Below are positions 1 to 8,870 of a stretch of DNA of 64,000 nucleotides, piece by piece. Positions within the stretch are counted from its first letter, which is position 1. The number at the start of each line of letters is the position of its first letter. The notes under the pieces were generated by a model that saw only the letters and a list, made by a program, of their open reading frames with translations, was not told the origin of the DNA and ran no database searches. Position numbers and translations under genes: made by a program. Source of the DNA: JAZDLX01 sp964538455 (GTDB taxonomy: Bacteria > Electryoneota > Electryoneia > Electryoneales > Electryoneaceae); NCBI GenBank assembly GCA_964538455.1, contig CAZIDZ010000004.1, positions 62,001 through 126,000 of the forward strand. Reading direction: 5' to 3'.

Positions 1-1410
1 GGCATCCTTGTCGGCGGGGGCCCCGCCCCCGGGATCAACAGTGTCATTGGAGCTGCAACGATCCGCAGCATCGTTCATGGTGCGGAAGTTATTGGTATTC
101 TTGACGGCTTCAAGTGGATTATGCGCGGTGACATCGACCATGTCAAGGAGCTGACGATCGATCACGTCAGCCGGATTCATTTCCGGGGCGGAAGCTACAT
201 CGGGGTTTCGCGCGACAACCCGACGAAAGAAGCCCAGGACCTGGAAAATACCGTGACCAGCCTGTTGCGATTGAACATCGACAAATTGATTTCCATCGGC
301 GGCGACGACACCGCCTACAGTTCAATGAAGCTCGAGGAGCTGGCGGACGGACGCATCCATGTCGTCCATGTGCCGAAAACGATCGACAACGATCTCGACC
401 TGCCGCACGGCATCTGCACGTTCGGATTCCAGACGGCACGGCACCTCGGCGTCGACATCGTGAAAAACCTGATGGTCGATGCGCACACGACAAGTCGTTG
501 GTTTTTCGTCGTTACGATGGGCCGCAAGGCGGGACACCTGGCGCTCGGAATCGGCAAAGCGGCGGGAGCTACGCTAACCCTGATCCCCGAGGAATTTCAG
601 AACGGCAACCGTCTGACGATGAAAAAGCTTACGGACATCCTTGTGGGGGCGATCATAAAGCGGCTTTCCTACGGCCGCAGCGACGGCGTCGCCGTGATGG
701 CCGAGGGTCTCGTGGAACACCTTAACCCCTCGGAGCTCAAGGCCCTGATAAACGTCGAGCGCGACGCCCACAACAACATCCGGCTCGCCGAGATCAGCTT
801 CGGAGAAATCCTGAAGAGCGCCGTACAAAGGCGGCTGGCGGAATTCGGGCTCAAGACCACGATCGTTGCCAAGAACATCGGCTATGAACTCAGATGCGCG
901 GACCCGATTCCATTCGACATGGAGTACACCCGAGATCTCGGATTCGCGGCGGCTCAGTTTCTCATGGAGGGCGGCAACGGGGCGATGGTCTCGATCCAGG
1001 ACGGGCGCTTCGTTCCGATCTATTTCCAGGACATCGTCGATCCGAACACCGGCCGCACCCGAGTCCGGATGGTGGATCCGAAATCGGAATCGTACCTGAT
1101 CGGTCGCCGCTACATGATCCGTCTCAACCAGGAAGATTTCGACGATCCGCACGAGCTCGCCAAGTACGCTGCGACCGCCCGCGTCTCCCTCGAGGAGTTC
1201 CGCAAGCAGTTCTTCTACCTCATCAGCCAGGACAGCAAGTTCATCCGCACCACGATCACCGGCTGGGCAAAACGTGGGCTGCACCGGGTGAGCCACGCAA
1301 AAGCCACTGTAAAGAAGGGGCCTTCCGCGAGCAAGAAGGGGTCAAAGGCGGCAAAAGCCGCCACGAGGAAGAATCCCTCGACTCAGGACCGGAACGGGTA
1401 CGGCATGTAA
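1..1410 (+). CDS. pfp: PPi-type 6-phosphofructokinase (5' end outside window)
   Basis: This gene encodes a phosphofructokinase for fructose-6-phosphate / fructose-1,6-bisphosphate interconversion in glycolysis. The reading frame is open from base 1 and begins inside the glycine-rich phosphate loop (GGGPAPG), so only the extreme N-terminus is missing; the ATG at 121 is internal. The visible 469 residues carry GGDDT and PKTIDND. In this family the Asp in GGDD and the Lys in PKTIDND replace the two glycines of ATP-dependent enzymes and mark PPi-dependent ones. MGRKAGHLALGIG and LIPEEF are also typical. The last ~40 residues are a Lys/Ala/Ser-rich tail not needed for the fold. It converges on the HDOD gene with an 18-base gap and no visible terminator. 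Phosphoryl donor is inferred from these residues only. Confidence 0.93.
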   Translation, partial: GILVGGGPAPGINSVIGAATIRSIVHGAEVIGILDGFKWIMRGDIDHVKELTIDHVSRIHFRGGSYIGVSRDNPTKEAQDLENTVTSLLRLNIDKLISIGGDDTAYSSMKLEELADGRIHVVHVPKTIDNDLDLPHGICTFGFQTARHLGVDIVKNLMVDAHTTSRWFFVVTMGRKAGHLALGIGKAAGATLTLIPEEFQNGNRLTMKKLTDILVGAIIKRLSYGRSDGVAVMAEGLVEHLNPSELKALINVERDAHNNIRLAEISFGEILKSAVQRRLAEFGLKTTIVAKNIGYELRCADPIPFDMEYTRDLGFAAAQFLMEGGNGAMVSIQDGRFVPIYFQDIVDPNTGRTRVRMVDPKSESYLIGRRYMIRLNQEDFDDPHELAKYAATARVSLEEFRKQFFYLISQDSKFIRTTITGWAKRGLHRVSHAKATVKKGPSASKKGSKAAKAATRKNPSTQDRNGYGM

Positions 1411-1428
1411 GCTGAGAGGCGGAAGCAG

Positions 1429-2316
1429 TCAGACCTCGAGCATGGTTTCCGTGTTTTCCAAGGCCTGATTCACCGCGGCGAGGATCTTGTTCGCGTCCTC
1501 GAGATGCAAACCGAGTCGAATCCACGCCCCCTCCTCGAAGGGGGCTTTCATTACGTCCACGCCGTTCTGGATTCCCACGTTGTCACAGATCGCGTTGGCG
1601 AGGTGAATGATCTGTCCCAATTCCCTCTCTTCCACTCCATCGAGGAACGGGAAGTGATGCTGGCGGATCGCCGAGATGACGGTGGCGTCCTCGAACCAGT
1701 GCATCCGTATGAATTCCGCACCCAGTTCCGCGTGATCGATGCCGAAGTACTCCGCTTCCTGGTCGTGCAGCGGAATTTCACGCTCCCGGGCGAGAACCAG
1801 AAAACGGCCATACTCTTCAGGAATCAGCGTCGCAAAAACCATCAGGCCGACATCGTGCATCAGGCCGCCGAGATAGGACCGTTCCCGCAGATCGCGCGAA
1901 GTGGAGATGAATCTATGCAGGCTCTGGGCGAACAGCGCCACCGCCAGATTGTGGCGCCAGAAGGCGCGATGATCCAGCAGAGAGTTCGACTGGAACAGCT
2001 CACTCAATCCGATGGAGTAGGCGATTTTGCGCAGCTCGTTCAAGCCCAACCGCTGCACCGCTTCGCGCAGCTCGACGATATCTTTCCTGCCCGATCCGTA
2101 GAGCGCGCTGTTCGCCAGTTTCAACACGCGCCCGACGAGCACCGGGTCGGTCGAGATCAACTCGGAAATCGCACCAAGATCCGCCTCCGGGTCGTGATAC
2201 AGTTCCTCAAGACGGCCGAGGAGCTGCGGAAACTCCGGAAGCTCAGGGTGCTGAGCCAGCTGCTCGAGAAGCCGGTCCCGCATTTCGCGGACCTCGCCAG
2301 GGGGATTCGACTGCAT
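1429..2316 (-). CDS. HDOD-domain signalling protein
   Basis: This is an HDOD protein of 295 residues, a family related to HD phosphohydrolases but usually lacking the metal-binding HD pair and acting in signalling or regulation. The domain fills nearly the whole protein: a helical N-terminus followed by LPEFPQLLGRLEELYHDPEADLG, SELISTDPVLVGRVLKLANS and a later GLMHDVGLMVF segment where an HD dyad (HD) is in fact retained. I chose the ATG at 2316, 5 bases past the cheR stop, because GAGGA lies 10 bases upstream; a GTG at 2349 lacks a usable ribosome site. It is last in the che operon, so a role linked to chemosensory output is likely but not shown. Confidence 0.85.
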   Translation of the reverse strand: MQSNPPGEVREMRDRLLEQLAQHPELPEFPQLLGRLEELYHDPEADLGAISELISTDPVLVGRVLKLANSALYGSGRKDIVELREAVQRLGLNELRKIAYSIGLSELFQSNSLLDHRAFWRHNLAVALFAQSLHRFISTSRDLRERSYLGGLMHDVGLMVFATLIPEEYGRFLVLAREREIPLHDQEAEYFGIDHAELGAEFIRMHWFEDATVISAIRQHHFPFLDGVEERELGQIIHLANAICDNVGIQNGVDVMKAPFEEGAWIRLGLHLEDANKILAAVNQALENTETMLEV

Positions 2317-2321
2317 CCTGT

Positions 2322-3164
2322 TTACGTCCTCAGCATGTTGTACGCGCACCCTTTGTGCTCGCGGATTTCGTAGGATTCAGTATAGCCGCGAAGCGATTCG
2401 GTCGCGCCCAACAGCAGCACTGCGTCTTCTTTCATTACCGTGGTCGTTTTCTCGAAAAGCTCTCTTCTGAATTTCTCGCTGAAGTAGATCGCGACGTTCC
2501 GGCTCAAAACAAGATCGAAGGGGCCGCCGATGCCTGTGAAAGGATCCTGCAGGTTGAATTTGCGGAACGTCACGAAGGCCTTGATGTCGTCCGCAATCTC
2601 CCACATCCGCCCGCTCACCGTGAAGTATTTCGACTGCAGGTCGTTGGGCATTCCGCGGGCCATGGCGAACACGTCGTACCGGCCGGCAATCGCCTGAAAA
2701 AGGGCGGATTGGGAAATATCCGTGCCGAGCACCCGGATCTGATCGGGTTTGATCCGCATCCCTCTCTGTTCGGCAATCTCCAACAGCAGGATGACAAAGC
2801 TGTACGCCTCCTGCCCGGTGGAGGCGGCGGAGCTCCAGACTCGCGGGTGCTCGTTCCGTTGGATCTGGTCCAGCAGGGCGGGAGCGGCGTGCTCACGAAG
2901 GAATCGCCAGGCGGATTCATCGCGGAACCACGATGTCTCATTGGTCGTCATCGCGTCGATGATCCGGTCGCGAAGCTGCACATCCGGAGAATTCACCGCG
3001 TTGTGGTGTAGCTCTCCAAAGGACGCAAACTCGTACTCAGCGACAAGATGGGAGAGACGGGTTTCGAGCAGGTACTCCTTGGCTTTATCCAGGCGGATTC
3101 CACAGACCCGCTCAACATATTCCCGTAGCAGGGTCGATTCCTTTTCTGTGATCGGCGGAATCAT
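2322..3164 (-). CDS. cheR: Chemotaxis protein methyltransferase CheR
   Basis: CheR uses S-adenosylmethionine to methylate glutamates of chemoreceptors, giving sensory adaptation. The 280-residue protein has the all-helical N-terminal domain (to about residue 85) and then the SAM-binding fold: NETSWFRDESAWRFL, WSSAASTGQEAYS (the family usually shows CSTGEEPYS) and FDLVLSRNVAIYF (usually FDLIFCRNVLIYF). The length is normal. The ATG overlaps the cheB stop by four bases (ATGA), so it is probably translationally coupled to the methylesterase that opposes it. Confidence 0.95.
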   Translation of the reverse strand: MIPPITEKESTLLREYVERVCGIRLDKAKEYLLETRLSHLVAEYEFASFGELHHNAVNSPDVQLRDRIIDAMTTNETSWFRDESAWRFLREHAAPALLDQIQRNEHPRVWSSAASTGQEAYSFVILLLEIAEQRGMRIKPDQIRVLGTDISQSALFQAIAGRYDVFAMARGMPNDLQSKYFTVSGRMWEIADDIKAFVTFRKFNLQDPFTGIGGPFDLVLSRNVAIYFSEKFRRELFEKTTTVMKEDAVLLLGATESLRGYTESYEIREHKGCAYNMLRT

Positions 3165-4255
3165 GCGCGACCCGCTGTGACGATGTGCCCGATCCTGCGA
3201 GCGATGCTCTCGAGGGCAACCACCTCATCCGCCAGGCCCGCGCGGACGATGGAGCCGGGCATTCCCCACACCACGCTGCTCTGCTCGTCCTGAACGATGG
3301 AGTAGGCTCCGGCGGATCGCAGTGCGCGCACTCCCGCCGTCCCATCCGATCCCATCCCCGTGAGCACGACTGTCAGCACTCGGCCCGCATAGACATCGCA
3401 GACAGACTCGAAAAGTTTGTCCACGGCCGGCTTGCAGTTGTTGACCGGAGGCGAGTCCTCGAGCGAGAGACGGGATCGTGCGGGCGAGCCCCGGACGACC
3501 AAATGGTACCCTCCCGGCGCGATGTAAACCCTCCCCGCTTCCACGGGCTCATCGTCTACGGCTTCCCTCACTCTCAACGGCGAAATCTGGTCGAGCTGGA
3601 CGGCCAGGGTCCGGGTGAAGAGCGGGGGCATGTGCTGGACGAGGAAAACCGGCACCTTGAAGCCGCTGGGCAGCCTGGGGATGATCTGCCGCAGCGCAAC
3701 CGGTCCTCCCGTGGAAACACCGATCGCAACCGCGTCGATCGATACCGGCGGGGTGATCCTGCGCCGGACGGGTGGGGGTGCGACCGCGGCGGAAGGCTCA
3801 CTACCCTTCTCCATTCGGACGCCGGCCCCCTCGGCCTTCTCACTCAGCCGGTTCCAGACAACGTCGAGCAACGGATGCAACGCGACGCTCAACTTTTCGA
3901 AGCTGTCGTCGGAGGAGAAGGTCGTGGGCTTGAGCACAAAGTCGAGAGCGCCTCGTTGCAGCGCCTTGATGGTCAGCTGCGCGTGGTCCTCGGTGACGCC
4001 GCTGACCATGATCACGTCGCCGCCGAAACGGTCCTGCCGCAGCCGCCTGAGCACTTCAAGACCGTCCATCCCCGGCATCACCAGGTCGAGCAGGATTACA
4101 TCGGGATGCTGCTCACGAACCGCGTCAAGGGCCTGGGAGCCGTCCGTCACCATCCCGGCCACATTGCCGTGCGGATTCTGCTCCACCACCCGTTTCAGGA
4201 TCATCCGGTAGGTCGCGGAATCGTCAACGATCAGGACGTTCAGCTTATCCTGCAC
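3161..4255 (-). CDS. cheB: Chemotaxis response regulator protein-glutamate methylesterase CheB
   Basis: CheB demethylates (and deamidates) chemoreceptors when phosphorylated by CheA. Residues 1-125 are a receiver domain with the acidic pair in LIVDDSA, the phosphoacceptor Asp in ILLDLVMPGMDG and Lys in VLKPT. A linker of about 60 residues leads to the methylesterase domain, with catalytic Ser in IGVSTGGP, His in VQHMPP and Asp in GMGSDGTAG. I chose the GTG at 4255 because it starts just before the receiver and has GGAGGA immediately upstream (short spacing); the frame is open to a GTG at 4294 with no ribosome site. About 180 bases separate it from cheW, unlike the other tight junctions here. 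Confidence 0.94.
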   Translation of the reverse strand: MQDKLNVLIVDDSATYRMILKRVVEQNPHGNVAGMVTDGSQALDAVREQHPDVILLDLVMPGMDGLEVLRRLRQDRFGGDVIMVSGVTEDHAQLTIKALQRGALDFVLKPTTFSSDDSFEKLSVALHPLLDVVWNRLSEKAEGAGVRMEKGSEPSAAVAPPPVRRRITPPVSIDAVAIGVSTGGPVALRQIIPRLPSGFKVPVFLVQHMPPLFTRTLAVQLDQISPLRVREAVDDEPVEAGRVYIAPGGYHLVVRGSPARSRLSLEDSPPVNNCKPAVDKLFESVCDVYAGRVLTVVLTGMGSDGTAGVRALRSAGAYSIVQDEQSSVVWGMPGSIVRAGLADEVVALESIARRIGHIVTAGRA

Positions 4256-4434
4256 GGGTCCTCCGGCGGTGACTCTCCCGAATCTGCCAAACACTGTAGC
4301 TGCATTGCTCTACCCTCGCCCGCGCATCGTCTGGCGTCTGCTCCTGCCCATCACCGGAGTCTCCGGATCATCCCGCTCCGGTTCATACCCTGCGTTCGCA
4401 GTTCGTGCGGAGGGAATAGCACGCAGGTGGATGG

Positions 4435-4968
4435 TCATGGGACGGCGGATTCCTCGCGGCAGCGATGAATCACGCGCGAGACGTTCAGCAACAGAATCAG
4501 CTCGTTGTTGTGCTTGATTACTCCGCTGAGCAGCATCTTCTTTTTCTCATCCAGGTTGGGGGGAACCGGTCGGATGGCATCGCCGTCGACGACGACAGTT
4601 TCCTCGATGCGATCGATGAACAAGCCTGCGGAATCTTCGTTCTCATACCCCAGCGAAACGGCGATCTCATCGCCCCGCTTGACGCCGAGCAGTTCGCCGG
4701 TGGTCCTCAGGATCAGCAGCTTGGGGTTTGCCCCCGCCGTCTCCTCCTGTCCGAGGGCGACGTTCATATCGACGACCGTGACGATCTTGCCGCGAAGGTT
4801 GACCAGGCCCTTGAAGATGCCATGGGCCCCGGGGATTTCGGTCACGTCCAGCATTCTGTGGATCTCTTTGACGAGCTCGATCTGAATTCCGAGCAGAGAC
4901 CGACCCACGCGGAATGTGACCATGTGCAGCGTACCGCCGCTGCTATCTGGATTCTGTTGTTTGTTCAT
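4435..4968 (-). CDS. cheW: Chemotaxis coupling protein CheW
   Basis: CheW links receptors to CheA. This 177-residue protein is a single CheW (SH3-like) domain: MVTFRVGRSLLGIQIELVKEI, then IPGAHGIFKGLVNLRGKIVTVVDM, the signature of a functional adaptor, and a C-terminal beta-rich half ending near VIHRCREESAVP. It lies 18 bases downstream of the cheA stop. Its own stop overlaps an ATG (ATGA) of a 42-codon frame of doubtful reality that fills the space before cheB. Confidence 0.95.
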   Translation of the reverse strand: MNKQQNPDSSGGTLHMVTFRVGRSLLGIQIELVKEIHRMLDVTEIPGAHGIFKGLVNLRGKIVTVVDMNVALGQEETAGANPKLLILRTTGELLGVKRGDEIAVSLGYENEDSAGLFIDRIEETVVVDGDAIRPVPPNLDEKKKMLLSGVIKHNNELILLLNVSRVIHRCREESAVP

Positions 4969-4986
4969 CGGCGTCTTTCCCGTCCG

Positions 4987-7900
4987 CTATCCGTTCTCAT
5001 CGCCGGCGCGGACGCCGAGCAGCTCCCACACCTTCTCAACCAGCCGCTCCCGGTCAAGTTTCTCCTCCCAGTCATCGAACCCGACCTCCCTGCCGTGTTC
5101 GCGGGAGGCGCGATCCTCCAGCGAGGTCACGGCGATCACCGGCAAATCGGCAAGATTCGATCGCTTTCGAATCTCGCTCATCACCTCAAAGCCGTTCATC
5201 CCGGGCATGATGATGTCGAGCACGACCGCGTCGAACCGCTCCTTGTTCAGCAATTCGAGCGCCTCGTGGCCGTTCTCCGCGAGTTTGACGCGAAACCCCG
5301 CAGATTCCAGGTATTTCTTCTCCATCATCCGGAAGAAAGGAGTGTCATCGACGACCAGCAGGGAGGGCGCTTTCCCCGATTTCAGCTTCGATTTCGACCT
5401 TCCTGCTCCACCTTTGCCGACCGGCTCGGGGAAAACCATGTCGAAAATCTCGTACATGTTGGGCATCAGCGTAATCTTCCCCTCGAGGACGCTGCTCCCG
5501 AAAAGCCCGGGAGCCATGATCGATTCGGTGTCCAGCTCCACGGTGGACTCGATGGTGTCGATGATGTTCTTGAAGACGATCCCCACCGGATGCTTGTAAG
5601 TCTTGGGCACCAGCACCCCGATCTCACCTTCGAGCGGTTTTTCCGGGCGGGCGATCGGCAGCACGTCGTGCAGGGAAATCAGCCGCAGCTTCTCACCCCT
5701 GTACTGGTAGTAGGGATTGTCCCTGATCCACTCGATCTTCTCCGGCCGAATGCGCTCGATGCGGCTGATCAACGGAAGCGGCATCGCAAACCGTTCGTCC
5801 GTGCCATTGTCGAAAAGGAGCATCGACACGGTTTCCTGCAATCTCTCCTGTTCCTTCTCCGCCTCCGATTTTGCCTCCGCAGCCTCGTCTTCGAACTCCC
5901 GTACTCCCACCGCTGCCGCCATGCCCGCGGGATCGAGGATCAACGACACGGAACCATCCCCGAGCACGGTCGCACCGCTGTAATGACGCATCTTCTGGAA
6001 AAACCCGGGAAGCGGTTTGACAACGATCTCGTCCACCGTATCGACTGCATCCACCTGCATCGCGAAAAGGGAAGCGCCGAAGCGAACGATGACGAACTGC
6101 ACTGTGCGCTGCTGCGCCCGCTCCCGCGTTGCCAGGCCTCTCCCGTTCGAACCTGCCGGGGTGGCCGAAGCATCAGTGGAAAGTCGCGCCTCATCGCCCT
6201 CGCTGAGCCGGAGCAGCCGCGCGAGGTCGAGGATCGGGAGCAGTCGATCGCGGAGCCGCAGCACCTGGACTCCCTGCACCATGTTTACCCGGTGGCGTAT
6301 CTCCTCGACCCGCACACGCACCAACTCGTCGATGTTGACTTCGGGGATGATGAATCTCCGACCGCTCACCTGAAAGACGAGCCCCTTGACGATCGCCAGC
6401 GTGAGCGGCAGGACCAGTCCGAACCGTGTTCCTTCCCCGACGCTGGATTCGATATCGACGCTGCCGCCGAGGGACTCGATATTTTTCAGCACAACGTCCA
6501 TGCCGACGCCGCGGCCGGAGAGGCTGGAAACCTGCTCGACTGTGGAAAAGCCCGGCATGAAAATGATCCGCAGCTTTTCCCGCTCGCTCATCGAATCCAG
6601 CTCCTCGGCGGTGAGCAGGTCTTTTTCCAGCGCGGACGCGGCGATCTTCGCAGGATCGAGCCCCTTGCCGTTATCGTAAATGTCGATGTGTACCTGCCCG
6701 CCTTCATGGTAGGCGTCAAAACGGATCTGTCCCCCGGCGGGCTTGCCCGATTGCCGGCGTTCCGCGGGTGACTCGATTCCATGGTCGACCGCGTTGCGCA
6801 CGAGGTGAGTCATCGGATCGACGAGCAGCTCGATGATCGTCTTGTCCAGCTCGACCTCCTCCCCTTTCATCACCAGCTCGATCTGCTTGCCGGTCTTCTT
6901 CGAAAGATCGCGAACGGTGCGGGGGAATTTGCTGAACAGAACGCCCAACGGCTGCATCCTCAGACTCATGATCTTCTCCTGGATCTCCGTCGTCACCCAG
7001 GAGACGTTTTGCATCGCATGCTGCAACGGCTGCGATCCGGTATCCGATATCCGGATGACTTCGCCGAGCTGGTTGCGGGCAAGGACGAGCTCGCCCGCAA
7101 GGTCCATCAGGTCGTTGAGCAGGTTGACGGAAACGCGCAGCTTCTCGTCGGCCATTTTCCGCTTTCTCAAATCAGCCAGCGCGCTCGACTCCGGCTGCGC
7201 TGCCGTTTCCTCCGCGGGAGGTGCCTCTGGCTCCTCGCCAGGCTCCGCAGCTGCTGCGGCCGCGATGGAGGCTCGCGAAGCTTCTTCCATCCTCTCCAGT
7301 GTGTCCAGGGTGACCTGCTCGACGGCTTCCTCCGGAACCTGCAATGCGCCCGCGATCAGGTCGGGGTCGAGAACCGTCGAGTAGTAGAAGCGGACAGGTT
7401 TCCGGCTGTCGACGGAAGCGGCCAGATCCACGGAATTCCCCTCGCCGTCCACCGGTGACACAACCTGCCCGAGATGCTCGATATCGTTCATCCACCTGTG
7501 GGCGTCATCGGGCCATTCAGTATCCAGCCGGACGTGATATACGTAGCGCCCGGAGTCGATGAGTCCTGCGAGGTGCTGGCTGGATGCAGCGCCGGGTGCG
7601 GGTTTCGCGCTGGCAGGGGCAGCCGTTTTCGCCTGCGGTTTCGTCGCCGGGGCACGTTCCTTTTTCCGGGGTTTCATCCGCTCCGCGCTTGGGGCTTCGC
7701 CCGTGCTCGCCTCGCGCTGGCGAATCACGCGTTGAACGGCGTTCTCAATGTCCATTTCATCGCTGGCGGAGAGATCGGCGAACAGGTTCTTGACTACATC
7801 GAAGCTGTCGAACAACAGGTCCATCAGTTCCTGGGTCACTGCGATTTTCTTGTCGCGCAGCAGGGCGAGCAGCGACTCCATCTCATGGCTGATGCGCCCG

Positions 7901-8088
7901 ACATTCTCCAGTCCGAAGAAACCCGCCCCTCCCTTGATGCTGTGGATCGCGCGGAAGATCCGGTTGATGATCTCCGGATCGGTACCGTCACCGTGTTTCT
8001 CCAAAGCGAGCAGGTCCGGCTCGATGACGGAGAGATTCTCCGTGGCTTCGTCCAGGAATCCGGCCAGCAGTTCTGGATCTTCGTTCAT
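4987..8088 (-). CDS. cheA: Hybrid chemotaxis histidine kinase CheA with three CheW-like segments and a C-terminal receiver
   Basis: CheA autophosphorylates on its HPt histidine and passes phosphate to response regulators. At 1033 residues this one is much longer than E. coli CheA (about 650). Visible order: HPt domain with His49 in AIHSIKGGAGF; Ala/Pro/Lys-rich linkers around a 60-100 residue P2-like segment; dimerisation helices; HATPase with NAVDHGIES, DNGKGLD and SGRGVGMDVV; a CheW-like domain (VFQVSGRRFIIPEVNIDELVR region); two further CheW-like segments (FVIVRFGASLFAMQVDAVD and SMLLFDNGTDERFAMPLPLI regions); and a receiver (LLVVDDTPFF, phosphoacceptor in VVLDIIMPGMNG, Lys in WEEKLDRE without the usual following Pro). 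No cheY or chemoreceptor gene is next to it. GAGG sits 8 bases before the ATG. Boundaries of the extra CheW segments are inferred by eye. Confidence 0.94.
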   Translation of the reverse strand: MNEDPELLAGFLDEATENLSVIEPDLLALEKHGDGTDPEIINRIFRAIHSIKGGAGFFGLENVGRISHEMESLLALLRDKKIAVTQELMDLLFDSFDVVKNLFADLSASDEMDIENAVQRVIRQREASTGEAPSAERMKPRKKERAPATKPQAKTAAPASAKPAPGAASSQHLAGLIDSGRYVYHVRLDTEWPDDAHRWMNDIEHLGQVVSPVDGEGNSVDLAASVDSRKPVRFYYSTVLDPDLIAGALQVPEEAVEQVTLDTLERMEEASRASIAAAAAAEPGEEPEAPPAEETAAQPESSALADLRKRKMADEKLRVSVNLLNDLMDLAGELVLARNQLGEVIRISDTGSQPLQHAMQNVSWVTTEIQEKIMSLRMQPLGVLFSKFPRTVRDLSKKTGKQIELVMKGEEVELDKTIIELLVDPMTHLVRNAVDHGIESPAERRQSGKPAGGQIRFDAYHEGGQVHIDIYDNGKGLDPAKIAASALEKDLLTAEELDSMSEREKLRIIFMPGFSTVEQVSSLSGRGVGMDVVLKNIESLGGSVDIESSVGEGTRFGLVLPLTLAIVKGLVFQVSGRRFIIPEVNIDELVRVRVEEIRHRVNMVQGVQVLRLRDRLLPILDLARLLRLSEGDEARLSTDASATPAGSNGRGLATRERAQQRTVQFVIVRFGASLFAMQVDAVDTVDEIVVKPLPGFFQKMRHYSGATVLGDGSVSLILDPAGMAAAVGVREFEDEAAEAKSEAEKEQERLQETVSMLLFDNGTDERFAMPLPLISRIERIRPEKIEWIRDNPYYQYRGEKLRLISLHDVLPIARPEKPLEGEIGVLVPKTYKHPVGIVFKNIIDTIESTVELDTESIMAPGLFGSSVLEGKITLMPNMYEIFDMVFPEPVGKGGAGRSKSKLKSGKAPSLLVVDDTPFFRMMEKKYLESAGFRVKLAENGHEALELLNKERFDAVVLDIIMPGMNGFEVMSEIRKRSNLADLPVIAVTSLEDRASREHGREVGFDDWEEKLDRERLVEKVWELLGVRAGDENG

Positions 8089-8870
8089 CGGCTCGCCTCA
8101 CCAAAGTCTCGATCTCGCTCTTCGATCACTCCGTGTCTCCGGCAATACGACATCGTGACCCTGAGCTCGGAAGTCCTCCTCCCCCTGCACTGCCTCTGAG
8201 TTCTGCTTCGAATGTACAGAAAAAAGGATAGAACGATCCCCAAATTCTTCTACTGGCGTGCGCCGATCGTTCTCCCCGGAAAGATGATCGTCCCAGTGGA
8301 TAAGAATGAATCAGCGCCGCCTCGCCTCCAGGGTCAAGATAGGCTCCAGTCGAGGCCCGGCCAAAGCACGCGAATAGAGGAGAACACGACATGCGCGCTC
8401 GCTCGCGAGTTGGCCCCCCACCGCGGTCATCGCGAGTTCACTGGGATTTATTGCCCGGGTTGAGAATCCAAAATCCTGAGATTTCGTCCGAATTCGTTAC
8501 TATAACGGCATATGCGGGGATGGTAATGAGAAGCAGGTCCAAATCCTCGTCAGACTCACTCCGAGAGCGAGTTTGTCCAGCCTTCGCGCCCCAACTTGAC
8601 AGGTTCGCGCCTCTCCCCTAGCTTTCGAATGCCGTAAGGGATGCCTATCCCTTGAAGTCCCGTTTATTTAGTGAAATACCAAAAATCCCGCACCCTGGTG
8701 GCCTCCAGTCCTAGGGAGGGACAAAAGCGGTCGCTGACTGCCCTCGCGGACCGTTCCCTTCTCCAAGGAAGCGATCTTGGAGTCGTCCAGCTGTAGTTAG
8801 GGATTCCTAAAATAGGGTCTGACGGGGTGCGTTTGCAGCGAGTGTAACGAGCATGGAGGGAGGAAAAGCG
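8089..8870. other. Divergent intergenic region between cheA and the SUMF1/ABC operon
   Basis: These 782 bases separate two divergent operons. The one clear signal is the plus-strand promoter at 8596-8624. A 7-bp inverted repeat (AAGGGAT / ATCCCTT, 8636-8653) lies just downstream of its expected start. No convincing promoter for cheA was found. Short open frames (for example an ATG at 8391 with a good GAGGAG upstream) do not look coding. No riboswitch consensus was recognised in the roughly 240-base 5' leader. Confidence 0.6.
8596..8624 (+). promoter_or_regulatory. Sigma70-type promoter for the SUMF1/TPR/ABC operon
   Basis: A perfect -35 box TTGACA (8596-8601) is followed by a 17-base spacer and TAGCTT (8619-8624), matching 4 of 6 consensus -10 bases. 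Transcription would begin near 8631, giving an untranslated leader of about 240 bases before the ATG at 8871. Confidence 0.6.

Noticed and set aside
4465..6771. Very long (768-codon) plus-strand open frame opposite cheA and cheW
   Set aside because: It is the antisense shadow of well-supported chemotaxis genes in GC-rich DNA; the translation is His/Asp/Leu-biased with no domains.
8391..8621. 76-codon plus-strand frame with a good GAGGAG ribosome-like site at 8378-8383
   Set aside because: Product is low-complexity, Arg/Ser/Pro-rich without recognisable motifs, and its end overlaps the strong promoter at 8596; more likely chance.
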